Below, piece after piece: positions 55,055 through 63,739 of a stretch of 64,000 bases of DNA. The notes beneath the pieces were generated by a model. The model saw nothing but the letters and a program-made list of their open reading frames with translations, had not been told where the DNA came from and made no database searches. This stretch comes from Fundicoccus_A sp052115865 (lineage in GTDB: Bacteria > Bacillota > Bacilli > Lactobacillales > Aerococcaceae), in the NCBI RefSeq assembly GCF_052115865.1, contig NZ_JBQKME010000010.1, positions 31,524 through 95,523 of the forward strand, given 5' to 3'. Positions within the stretch are counted from its first letter, which is position 1. The number at the start of each line of letters is the position of its first letter. The position numbers were made by a program, and so were the translations under genes.

Positions 55055-58018
55055 CTAATTATCCAAACCAAATTCTTGTCTCTTATGCTCAATCTCTAAA
55101 TTAATCAGATCCGTATAATCCAGAATTGTTTCTCTCGGATCATCTAATTCGTTATAAACACGTCGGAATGCATTTTCTACATGTCGTGGTGTGAAATAAC
55201 CACCTGGAACTTCTGGATTACCAACCACCCAGTTCCACTGCTCAAGTAGATTACGGTAAACACTTGTTGTCCAACCCATCCGTTCAGCAGCTTCCTGATT
55301 TGCGGTTGCATATCGAGCTGCTACACCGATTACACTTTCTAATTCTTTACCAAATCTTGTTTGAACATCGGCTGAGGTCCACCATTTTAAAAATTCCCAT
55401 GCATCTTCTTGTTTATCTGAAGTTGCTAAAATTATACTAGCTACTCCTGAGCTACTTGCTGATCTATTGACTAATCCATTACTTAATTCAGTTCCTGGTA
55501 TAGGTATCATTTCCCATAATCCCCTTAATTCAGGCGCAAAAACTGACAAATAATTATAAGTTGAATAGTCTGCAATACCTATTGGCATTTCTCCCGTTCT
55601 AAATCTATTAGCAAAATCATATTGGACTGGAATTGAATAATTAACATATAGAGATGTCCATTCTCGAAAAGCTTGAACAGCCTCTTCTTCTGCTAAGAGA
55701 GATTGTTCGCCAAATTCTGTATATAGAGATCCATCATTTTGATATAAAAACATGGTATACGAGGATAAAGTAGAATCTACTCCTTGAACATTTCCAGTAC
55801 CACTTACACCATTGATTGGTATACCAATATTCATATTACTTTTTTGGATATATGGCATTATCTGATAAACATCATCCCATGTATTCGGTGCTTCTATCCC
55901 TAATTCTTCAAAAATATCTGTTCGATAAAAAAGCATTGGGAAAGTTTGTGTCTCAGGTAAAGCATAAATTCCATTCTCAAATTGGTATGGTGTTAAAGCA
56001 CTTGGAGTAAATCTTTCACTAATTTGTGTAAAATCATCAAATTGACTTAAATCAACAACCGCATTTCTGATTGCATAATTGACTGGGTCACGAATCCCTA
56101 CTTGTAAAGCTATATCTGGTCCCTCACCAGCCAATGTAGCTGGTAATAATGTGGCACCATTCACTATTTCGATATTAACTTTCACATCAGAATTAAGGTT
56201 AAAATCATTTTCAACCAAAGAATTAATAATGTTTCCATAATCTCTATTATTTACCCAAACTCGAATCGCATCTTCTTCTTGAGCTCCAACACTGGAATAA
56301 TCCTCAGTGAATGAAGCAAAAAATGAATTAACATGATAATTGATATTATCTACAAAACCTGCAGTAGATTCAGGTTCCTGTAAGTTTTCTGAAAATACAT
56401 ATAAATAATCGAGTTGGAGAGGTTGTTCTTGCATTTCTAAAACCCAGGCCCCTAACGCTGAAATATTATTTCTAAATGCATCCCAGCTACCAGGGATACT
56501 ATCAGGGTCATTATACATACGATTCAGTTGAACAATTAATGTATCTAACATCGAGGTAGTTGCACCACGTTGCCCGCTTGTTTGAGAAAGGTAAGTAGAC
56601 ACCTCTTCTAATATATCCCTTTGCTCCCCTAATAACTCAATCACACTTGGCATTCTTACGTCTAAACGATAATCTCTAAACATATCCGGACTACCGCCGA
56701 TTACCATTAACATTTGTCTATAAGCAAAATTTAAAGTAAATACACTTTCTTCAACTGTTTGAATTGTTTCTGCTAAATCCCCAAGTGAAACTTCCATTGT
56801 AATGGTGTTCGTTCCCTCATTAAGATAGAATAAATATGGTTCCTCTGTATGACCAAAAGTCAGATTTCCCCAAGAAGTATCATGATTAAATTGAATATTT
56901 CGCATCTCTTCAAAAGGTATTTCATCGTTGATTTTCAAAGTGCGTGTCACATAGCGACCACTTTTAAAGTTTTGCCAAAATTTAGTTCCAAGTTGATACA
57001 AACCACTTTCTGGAACCTCAACTTCCCATGTTAACCATTGACCAACTTTACTCCAAGATGAACCACCAATAGTATTTAATCTTATTTTTGAAGGATGACT
57101 TGGTTCAGTTGCCGGGGATGACCGATCATAAGTTGGATACAACATTGCATCAGATTTTAACCGAGCATTTTCAGCCTGTATTTTTATTGGATCCTTTAAC
57201 TGAACTTTAACATAACCTAGTTCTTTGTATTCTTGAACTTTTTCTTCATAAGTAGGTAATGCTGGAAGAGGCTTTAATGTTAAACGTCTAATCAACATAT
57301 AATCCTGTTCTGATTCAAAACGAAGCGTGTTTGTTCCTTTTTTAAAATAAAATAAAAATGGATCGTCATAATACTTCATATCGTCTTCAATATAATAGGT
57401 TAACCATTTAGGTGCTTCTATCTGAGACGGCCGCCTCTCATTATCGTTAACATCTCTTTGCACATCCGTTGCATTTTCCCAAACTCGAGTAAAGGCAATG
57501 TAACTTGCTTCATCAAATGGAATCTCACCGTTAATGTATAACTCTCTTGCAATACTCATACCTTTTCCTTTAAAGGGATAATACTCTAACTCGATTGAAT
57601 ATAGGCCTTCTTCTGCAACTTCAAACTCCCATTCAATATATCCTTCTTCTTTACTAAGAACACTAGGACCTTGCATCCCCTCATAATCAGTAAAAACTTC
57701 CAGTTTCTCACTAGAATCAGAATAATCCGCTGCTTCGATTACTATCTCTAGATTAGGTTTAGCTGCATTCTCGTGTATACTTAGGTAATTTAAATAATTA
57801 TTCTGTCCTAATACTTCTTCAATTTCTTCAGCATCAATTATATCTTCTTCTGTAAGTATTTCCTCAACTTCAATTGGCTGCTGTATTTCTTCAACCTCTT
57901 CTATAAGCTCTTGAGATTCAAATAAATCCATTTCATCCCCATAAACAATTTCCAAAGAATTTGATAAAAGAAAAAATATCAATAACATTAGTATTAAAGA
58001 AAATCCAACTTTTTTCAT
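55055..58018 (-). CDS. Giant solute-binding protein with N-terminal beta-rich modules
   Basis: This 987-residue protein has a signal peptide ending IVYGDEMD with no lipobox. An acidic stretch (about 35-65) follows. Two similar beta-rich modules (about 75-250 and 285-430) contain GLYSIELEYYPFKGKGMSIA and GLYQLGTKFWQNFKSGRYVT, each followed by INGEIPFDEA-like text. They resemble CBM6/CBM35 or PA14-like sugar-binding domains. A helical region leads to a C-terminal type-1 binding-protein domain (about 575-960, GVSGTGNVQG, DAWEFLKWWTSADVQ). A binding protein fused to binding modules is unusual. The modules may hold the glycan or the cell surface. It is the first gene behind the LacI-type operators. 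Confidence 0.85.
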   Translation of the reverse strand: MKKVGFSLILMLLIFFLLSNSLEIVYGDEMDLFESQELIEEVEEIQQPIEVEEILTEEDIIDAEEIEEVLGQNNYLNYLSIHENAAKPNLEIVIEAADYSDSSEKLEVFTDYEGMQGPSVLSKEEGYIEWEFEVAEEGLYSIELEYYPFKGKGMSIARELYINGEIPFDEASYIAFTRVWENATDVQRDVNDNERRPSQIEAPKWLTYYIEDDMKYYDDPFLFYFKKGTNTLRFESEQDYMLIRRLTLKPLPALPTYEEKVQEYKELGYVKVQLKDPIKIQAENARLKSDAMLYPTYDRSSPATEPSHPSKIRLNTIGGSSWSKVGQWLTWEVEVPESGLYQLGTKFWQNFKSGRYVTRTLKINDEIPFEEMRNIQFNHDTSWGNLTFGHTEEPYLFYLNEGTNTITMEVSLGDLAETIQTVEESVFTLNFAYRQMLMVIGGSPDMFRDYRLDVRMPSVIELLGEQRDILEEVSTYLSQTSGQRGATTSMLDTLIVQLNRMYNDPDSIPGSWDAFRNNISALGAWVLEMQEQPLQLDYLYVFSENLQEPESTAGFVDNINYHVNSFFASFTEDYSSVGAQEEDAIRVWVNNRDYGNIINSLVENDFNLNSDVKVNIEIVNGATLLPATLAGEGPDIALQVGIRDPVNYAIRNAVVDLSQFDDFTQISERFTPSALTPYQFENGIYALPETQTFPMLFYRTDIFEELGIEAPNTWDDVYQIMPYIQKSNMNIGIPINGVSGTGNVQGVDSTLSSYTMFLYQNDGSLYTEFGEQSLLAEEEAVQAFREWTSLYVNYSIPVQYDFANRFRTGEMPIGIADYSTYNYLSVFAPELRGLWEMIPIPGTELSNGLVNRSASSSGVASIILATSDKQEDAWEFLKWWTSADVQTRFGKELESVIGVAARYATANQEAAERMGWTTSVYRNLLEQWNWVVGNPEVPGGYFTPRHVENAFRRVYNELDDPRETILDYTDLINLEIEHKRQEFGLDN

Positions 58019-58136
58019 TACAGTTTTATTCCACCTTTCTTTATAGCAAATTTTGTGTTTTTAAGCATTTACTGTTAGATGAGCATCCTAGAAAGTACTA
58101 ATAGTGCCTTTCTAAAAGTGATTACCACGTTTTCGC

Positions 58137-58150
58137 GGTAACCACTTACT
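58137..58150. promoter_or_regulatory. Third, degenerate LacI-type operator
   Basis: GGTAACCACTTACT differs from AGTAACCGCTTACT at two positions. Its centre lies about 51 bases from the next site. The neighbouring TTACCACG and CGCGGTAA also form an imperfect inverted repeat. Confidence 0.4.
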
Positions 58151-58187
58151 ATTCTGGGTAAAAAAATATTCCCTCTGTCCACACCTT

Positions 58188-58201
58188 AGTAACCGCTTAC
58201 T
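58188..58201. promoter_or_regulatory. LacI-type operator
   Basis: AGTAACCGCTTACT, with ATAT following, is exactly the same as the copy at 58243-58256. The halves AGTAA and TTACT form a palindrome around CG, as in LacI-family operators. It lies downstream of the probable transcription start of the large binding-protein gene. Confidence 0.65.
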
Positions 58202-58242
58202 ATATAGAATAAAAAAATAAGTACTTCTTTTAATTATAAATA

Positions 58243-58295
58243 AGTAACCGCTTACTATATGTCAAAAGAATATATTACCTTATTATAATTGTCAA
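58243..58295 (-). promoter_or_regulatory. Promoter and LacI-type operator of the DUF5696 importer operon
   Basis: TTGACA (58290-58295), a 17-base spacer and TATTCT (58267-58272) form a promoter on the minus strand. AGTAACCGCTTACT (58243-58256) lies right after the expected start point. A second TTGACA (58260-58265) could pair with a later -10 so that the operator would fall in its spacer. Either way, binding would repress the operon. Confidence 0.6.
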
Positions 58296-58494
58296 TAGTT
58301 TTCAAAGAAATAAATAATTTTTATTTAAAATATTTTAGATAGCTTTAAAATGAAATAAACATTTCGCATTTCAGTAATTACAACCCTCTAGTAATTTTCA
58401 CCAAAACTCTTCCCTATTCAATGGGTTTTTTAGTATAATAAAGTAAATTTTTTTATCAATTTGAGCTTAAAGCTTTTAGAATGAGGAACTATTT

Positions 58495-60042
58495 ATGTTT
58501 GAGAAAATCGTCCATATGCTTTATTATCTGATCAATATTTTGTTTATAACCGCTATTAGTATTACTTTATATGGTGTGAGCAAGCATCCCCTCACCAATC
58601 CATTAAGTTTAACAAATGTTGTTTGGGTATGGTTTGTACTTTTTATCGTTGCCATATTATTTGTAATAAGCATCGATTCATTACGAAAATTCACTTTAAA
58701 AGCTATCCAATTTTTATGGTCTAAAAGAAAAATAATAGGCCCTATCGTCTTTATCATATTAATGATTTATCAATTCATCGTTCTTCGCCTGATTACAACG
58801 TCCATCGGATGGGATGTCGGTAGAATTTTTACAGCAAGCAGCGATTTACTAACAAAAAACGATCCAACTGCGGCTAATTTGTACCTTTCTATGAACCCCA
58901 ACAATTCTTTTTTCTTCTTTATGATGCATGGCTTAGCGAGTTTAGCTGAAAGTTTCTCACCAGGATTAGGGACAAGTTGGCTCTACTGGCAAACCATAAA
59001 TACATTACTTCTTGATTTTAGTATTATTAGTCTTTTTTGGGCCATACGCCGGATATTTAATGAAGAATCCGCCTTTTTTGCAACAACTTTAGCTAGTCTA
59101 TCTTTAATGATATCGCCTTGGATTTTAGTTCCCTACACAGATATTCTTTCGTTTTTTATTCAATCGATTCTTTTATTACTGGGTGCCTTTGCTTTTACTA
59201 CAAAAAATTCAATTTTAAAGTCTTTATATAGTGTGGGGTTAGGGTTATTTTTTGGTATAAGCTTCTTGATTAAGCCGACCAATCTCATTGTTTTGATAGC
59301 GATATTTATTATTATCGTACTAAAAAGCTTTGAGAAACATCGCTATACATACTTTTTAAAGCCAATAAATATCATTGCTGCTAGTGTGGCAATTTTAACT
59401 TTTTTGACGGTAACTGTTTCTTTTAATTACTACCTAGACCATCAAACGATCGTTACATACGATGAATCAAAAGAAAAGGTTTACCCACTTTTTATCATGA
59501 TGGGTCTAAAAGATGATGGTGGATATGATAGTAATGATAGCAATTATATTGTGTCTATTCCGGATCGAGAGCAGAAATTTTCAGAAGCCTTTCGTATAAT
59601 TGACGAAAGATTAACTTCATTTAAAGATGGGGAGTATAGTCAATTCCTACTTCAAAAACACTTTAATAATACAGACCGTGGTGATTTTGGTTGGGGGAAA
59701 GATGGCATCCAACAAGAAGCCGAAACTCCTTCCGTATCTGCTTTACAACATTACTTACGAGATACTTATTATCAAAAAGGAAGTCGGAGCAATAATTTAC
59801 GTTTCTATATGCAAATTATGTGGATAATTACACTAGTGGGCATCTTATTTACATTTTTTAAAGGGAAACAACACACTTTCCTTCTGACTTTAAAATTAGT
59901 GGTTATTGGTACTTTTCTCTATTTACTTATTTTTGAAGGTGGACGTTCTCGCTATCTTATACAGTTTCTTCCCTTATTCTATACACTTGCAGGTGTAGGT
60001 TGGAATCGTTATTTAGTAAAAAAGTTGAGTAGCATTCGATAA
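58495..60042 (+). CDS. GT-C-type membrane glycosyltransferase-like protein
   Basis: This 515-residue protein has about ten membrane segments. The first large outer loop holds GWDVGRI (about 104-110), placed like the acidic motif of GT-C/PMT-like enzymes; a soluble loop (about 325-440) follows near the end. Such proteins move a sugar from a lipid carrier to a cell-wall polymer or protein. It stands alone on the plus strand, with ATG 58495 after GAGGAAC. The acceptor is unknown, and the family match is by architecture. Confidence 0.6.
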   Translation: MFEKIVHMLYYLINILFITAISITLYGVSKHPLTNPLSLTNVVWVWFVLFIVAILFVISIDSLRKFTLKAIQFLWSKRKIIGPIVFIILMIYQFIVLRLITTSIGWDVGRIFTASSDLLTKNDPTAANLYLSMNPNNSFFFFMMHGLASLAESFSPGLGTSWLYWQTINTLLLDFSIISLFWAIRRIFNEESAFFATTLASLSLMISPWILVPYTDILSFFIQSILLLLGAFAFTTKNSILKSLYSVGLGLFFGISFLIKPTNLIVLIAIFIIIVLKSFEKHRYTYFLKPINIIAASVAILTFLTVTVSFNYYLDHQTIVTYDESKEKVYPLFIMMGLKDDGGYDSNDSNYIVSIPDREQKFSEAFRIIDERLTSFKDGEYSQFLLQKHFNNTDRGDFGWGKDGIQQEAETPSVSALQHYLRDTYYQKGSRSNNLRFYMQIMWIITLVGILFTFFKGKQHTFLLTLKLVVIGTFLYLLIFEGGRSRYLIQFLPLFYTLAGVGWNRYLVKKLSSIR

Positions 60043-60144
60043 ATTAATGCTTTTATTACCAAAACGTACAATAATCCTTATAAGAAGATCCTAAAATCTC
60101 CAATTCGATGGCCAATCGTAAACTTCATTCAAAATATTTGAAAC

Positions 60145-60188
60145 AAGCTCAAAATTGATAGATAAGCTTTTCTATCAATTTTGAGCTT
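60145..60188. terminator. Perfect hairpin downstream of the GT-C-type gene
   Basis: AAGCTCAAAATTGATAGA and its perfect complement are separated by an 8-base loop. It lies 100 bases beyond the stop codon, with an A/T-rich tail that has no pure T run. It may terminate from the plus strand. The rest of 60043-60416 shows no recognisable gene. Confidence 0.55.
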
Positions 60189-60416
60189 ATATATTTTAGT
60201 ATGCCTCTATTTTGACACCCGTTTCTGTTAACTCTATTAAAATCTCTGACTTTGTTGCCAAGGACTGTTCTTACCTTCTCTAATTTCTATAGATATTAGT
60301 CAACATATTCAGCAAAACATAACAAAGAGATGGTTTTTAAACAGACGATAACCAAATTCCTTCACTGCCAAAACATCTTATTTGACGGTGAAAACAAATG
60401 ATGGCGGAGATACAAA

Positions 60417-60450
60417 TAAAAAAAACACCCTCTGCCATAACAGAAAGTGC
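60417..60450 (-). terminator. Terminator after rpsI
   Basis: On the minus strand CACTTTCTG pairs with CAGAGGGTG through G-U pairs, followed by TTTTTTTT. It lies 25 bases after the rpsI stop codon. Confidence 0.85.
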
Positions 60451-60474
60451 TTGAAACGTTGATGTAATAACAAA

Positions 60475-60867
60475 TTAACGTTTTGAGAATTGTGATGCTT
60501 TACGAGCTTTTTTAAGACCTGGTTTTTTACGCTCAACCATACGAGGGTCACGCGTTAATAGTCCTGCAGTTTTTAATGCTGGACGGAAATCTGGATCTAC
60601 AGTTAATAATGCACGAGCGATTCCGTGACGAATAGCCCCTGCTTGACCTGAGAATCCACCACCATGAACGTTAACTAATACATCGTATGAACCTAATGTT
60701 TCAGTTGCTGCAAATGGTTGTTTCATAACTTCGTGTAAGTGAGGGAAAGGAATGTATTCTTCGATTGATTTGTTATTAATAGTGAATACACCAGTTCCTG
60801 GCACTAAGCGTACACGAGCTGTTGAGTTTTTACGACGACCTGTACCTAAGTATTGTGCTTTAGCCAA
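60475..60867 (-). CDS. rpsI: 30S ribosomal protein S9
   Basis: This 130-residue protein has the S9 signature (AQYLGTGRRKNSTARVRLVP at the start) and the basic C terminus ending KARKASQFSKR, whose last residues reach the P site. The start codon is TTG 60867, with AAGGAGG nine bases upstream. It follows rplM by 14 bases, the conserved rplM-rpsI pair. Confidence 0.98.
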   Translation of the reverse strand: MAKAQYLGTGRRKNSTARVRLVPGTGVFTINNKSIEEYIPFPHLHEVMKQPFAATETLGSYDVLVNVHGGGFSGQAGAIRHGIARALLTVDPDFRPALKTAGLLTRDPRMVERKKPGLKKARKASQFSKR

Positions 60868-60881
60868 TGATTGTTCCCTCC

Positions 60882-61325
60882 TTAAATAATTTCTGTAATA
60901 TCAAGTGCAACTGGTTGTTGAGCAGCATGTTTGTGCTCTGCACCTGAATAAACATTTAATTTAGTAAATTGTTTACGACCTAAACGAGTATCTGGTAGCA
61001 TACCTTTGATTGATAACTCAACCAATTTACGTGGATTTTTATCACGTAATTCACCCGCTGAAATTGATTTTAATCCACCTGGATGTCCAGTGTGACGGTG
61101 ATACATTTTATCTGCTGCTTTATTTCCTGTTAAAGCAACTTTGTCTGCATTGATAACCACTACAAAATCCCCTGTATCCACATGAGGAGTGTAAGTTGGT
61201 TTATTTTTACCACGTAAAATTGATGCTACTACTGTTGAAAGACGACCTAAAGGCACATCTGTTGCATCGATAAGCACCCAGTTACGTTCAACTTCGTTTT
61301 TCTTAGCCATATATGTTTGACGCAC
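60882..61325 (-). CDS. rplM: 50S ribosomal protein L13
   Basis: The protein is 147 residues, as usual for L13, when started at GTG 61325, which has GGAGG eight bases upstream. The ATG at 61340 overlaps that ribosome site and would add five odd residues. The core is clear (VLIDATDVPLGRLSTVVAS, NKPTYTPHVDTGDFVVVINA). It is followed by rpsI. Confidence 0.97.
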   Translation of the reverse strand: MRQTYMAKKNEVERNWVLIDATDVPLGRLSTVVASILRGKNKPTYTPHVDTGDFVVVINADKVALTGNKAADKMYHRHTGHPGGLKSISAGELRDKNPRKLVELSIKGMLPDTRLGRKQFTKLNVYSGAEHKHAAQQPVALDITEII

Positions 61326-61415
61326 GTTGTTTTCCTCCATTTGTAAATCTTTTGTTTGACAATACTATTGAGTTTCCGGGGCTCTATAGTGGGGCAAACA
61401 ATACCGTCCTTTATC
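61326..61415 (-). ncRNA. Possible L13 leader RNA
   Basis: The untranslated region before rplM contains GCCCCACTATAGAGCCCCGG and nearby repeats of GTATTGT. Firmicutes rplM-rpsI operons often carry a structured L13 leader for autoregulation. The position fits, but I could not fold a convincing family-specific structure by hand, so this is a candidate only. Confidence 0.3.
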
Positions 61416-61555
61416 TTACCTGTATTTCCTTCAAATGTCAATCCATCCAACGAACTTTTTTCAAATAAATATCACTGCCCTAACCCAAGAAGATTGTTAT
61501 TCCCTCCAAAAATCTTTACAATAGAATTACTTGAAAACGATCGCGAGGAATGTGA

Positions 61556-62299
61556 ATGAATAGCAAACTTTTAAATGAATTAGGACTACTTAATTATATA
61601 GCAGGATCCGACTACAATTTCCGCCACGCTATTATCGGCGATGGTATTGTAGAAGAAATCCAACGTGCAGCGGCACAACTTCCATCAGCCGTTGATGAAA
61701 TTTATACGGCTACTCAAACCCATAGCGCAAATATAGCATATGCCGACGGTAGTAACGGAGATATTTATTTGATTGGAAGGAATTTTCCGGATACGGATGG
61801 GTTAATTACGGATAAGGCGGGTGTGGCGTTATTGATTAAATATGCGGATTGCACGCCAGTAGTGATTTATGATCCGGTGAAGAAGGTGCAAGCGGTGGTG
61901 CATGCAGGTTGGCGAGGGACGGTGCAACGGATTAGTCAGTCAGCAATTAAGCGTATGTTACATGATTTTGCTTGTCAATTGGAGGATTTATATGCCTATG
62001 TTGGGCCAACGATTGACCAGGCGAATTATGAGGTAGGAGCAGATGTCTATGAGGCTTTTGCGGACTTTGTTTATCGTGATGAAATTTTCGATCCTCATGG
62101 CGAAAAGTTTTTGATGAGTATGCAAAAGGCAAACTATCAATCATTGATTGAAGCTGGGATTCTGCCTGAACAAATTGAGGTTGAAGCAGCTTCGACTTAT
62201 ACTGATGATCGTCTGCATTCTGCCCGCCAAATGGGTGCGAATTACCATTTAAATGGTTTGATAACGATGATTCCTAAATCGGAGGTGGCACATGACTGA
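61556..62299 (+). CDS. pgeF: Peptidoglycan editing factor, laccase-domain (YlmD/PgeF)
   Basis: This 247-residue protein has the metal-site elements of the family: ATQTHSANI (histidine), KYADCTPVVIYD (cysteine) and VVHAGWRGTVQ (histidine). PgeF removes wrong amino acids from peptidoglycan precursors; older annotation calls it polyphenol oxidase. It overlaps the following gene by 8 bases. The ribosome site is GAGGAA. Confidence 0.93.
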   Translation: MNSKLLNELGLLNYIAGSDYNFRHAIIGDGIVEEIQRAAAQLPSAVDEIYTATQTHSANIAYADGSNGDIYLIGRNFPDTDGLITDKAGVALLIKYADCTPVVIYDPVKKVQAVVHAGWRGTVQRISQSAIKRMLHDFACQLEDLYAYVGPTIDQANYEVGADVYEAFADFVYRDEIFDPHGEKFLMSMQKANYQSLIEAGILPEQIEVEAASTYTDDRLHSARQMGANYHLNGLITMIPKSEVAHD

Positions 62300-63557
62300 A
62301 TCACAATATGATGTTATTGTTGTTGGCGCTGGAAGTAGTGGCTTGATGTCTGCGATTCAAGCTGCACAACAAGGTGTGCGGGTTTTAATTATCGAAAAAA
62401 ATAAACGACCCGGCCGAAAACTCATCCTAACAGGTGGCGGACGGTGTAATGTCACCAATCGAACAACGCGTGATGAGTTGATTAAACATATTCCAGGTAA
62501 TGGGAAGTTTTTGTACAGCGCCTTAAGTCAGTTTAACCAAGAAGATATTATTGCCTTTTTTGAAGATCAAGGTGTGATGTTGAAAGAAGAAGACCATGGA
62601 CGGATGTTTCCAGTGACCGATTCTGCACGTACCATTCGTGATACCCTTTTAGATAATTGTAATCGCCTCGGTGTGGATTTTCTATTGGAGAGCCCAGTTG
62701 AGCAAGTGGTTTTTACTGAAGATAAGAGTCGAGTGGCTGGAGTACAACTAGCGACTAAAGAAATTATTGAGGCAAAATCCGTTGTGCTAGCTGTTGGCGG
62801 TCGAGCTTATCCGCGGACCGGTGCGACTGGTGATGGTTACGCCTGGGCAAAAAAAGCTGGTCATACGATTTCACGTCTGTACGCGACTGAAGCTCCTTTA
62901 CTTTCAGATGACGAGATTATTACGAACAAAATCCTTAAAGGCGTTTCTTTGCGTGATGTGAATGTAACTGTTTGGGATGGGAATGCTAAGCCGATTGTTT
63001 CGCATTTGATGGACATGATTTTCACCCATTTTGGCTATTCTGGTCCTGCGATTTTACGCTGTTCCGGCCATGTAAACCAGTATTTGTACGAGTCCAAAGC
63101 AGATAGGTGTCGGCTGACGATAGACTTGCAACCTAATTTGGATGCAGCTGATTTGGATTCGGCAGCTGAATCACAACGCGACAAACAAGTCCTAACCATC
63201 CTCAAACAATGGATGCCCGAGCGCATGGCGGAAGTCCTCCTCTCCCAACTAAATATCTCTGCCACAACGCCATTTAAGCAATTGGATACGGAAGAAGTCG
63301 CTGGTTTGTGGGCATTGCTCAAGGCTTTTCCAATTAGCGCAACGGGGTCGCAACCAATTGAAAAAGGCTTTGTTACAGGCGGTGGCGTCAATACAAAAGA
63401 AATTGAACCGAGTAGTATGGAATCCAAGTTGATGCCTGGTTTGTTCTTTTGTGGCGAGTTATTGGACATTAATGGCTATACAGGTGGCTATAACATTACA
63501 GCTGCTTTTGTTACAGGAACCATCTCCGGCTGGCATGCAGCATGGTCTTCGATGTAA
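62292..63557 (+). CDS. YhiN/HI0933-family flavoprotein
   Basis: This 421-residue protein has an FAD loop (VIVVGAGSSGLMSAIQAAQ, residues 7-25), GRKLILTGGGRCNVTNR (about 41-57) and the C-terminal GGVNTKEIEPSSMESKLM with GYTGGYNITAAF. This is the conserved HI0933/YhiN family of NAD(P)/FAD proteins with unknown reaction. Its start overlaps the end of pgeF, so they are expressed together. Confidence 0.93.
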   Translation: MTESQYDVIVVGAGSSGLMSAIQAAQQGVRVLIIEKNKRPGRKLILTGGGRCNVTNRTTRDELIKHIPGNGKFLYSALSQFNQEDIIAFFEDQGVMLKEEDHGRMFPVTDSARTIRDTLLDNCNRLGVDFLLESPVEQVVFTEDKSRVAGVQLATKEIIEAKSVVLAVGGRAYPRTGATGDGYAWAKKAGHTISRLYATEAPLLSDDEIITNKILKGVSLRDVNVTVWDGNAKPIVSHLMDMIFTHFGYSGPAILRCSGHVNQYLYESKADRCRLTIDLQPNLDAADLDSAAESQRDKQVLTILKQWMPERMAEVLLSQLNISATTPFKQLDTEEVAGLWALLKAFPISATGSQPIEKGFVTGGGVNTKEIEPSSMESKLMPGLFFCGELLDINGYTGGYNITAAFVTGTISGWHAAWSSM

Positions 63558-63739
63558 AGCTTAAGTACATCTCATTATGAATGATATGAAAAATACTGGT
63601 GAATCTGACGATTTGAACGGAGAAAACGTCTGTTTCTTATTATATCTGCTAAGCAGGAAGTGACAGGATGTTCTTACACTTCTCTTATTTGAGATGAAAT
63701 TCTAACTGATGTCAAAAGAACTTAGGGTCATTGAGATGC

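Noticed and set aside
60190..60416. Short minus-strand frame ending EILIELTETGVKIEAY near 60200
   Set aside because: It looks protein-like at its end but has an upstream stop, no start and no recognised family.
63035..63469. 144-codon frame on the minus strand
   Set aside because: It is antisense to the well-conserved YhiN-family gene and has no ribosome site.
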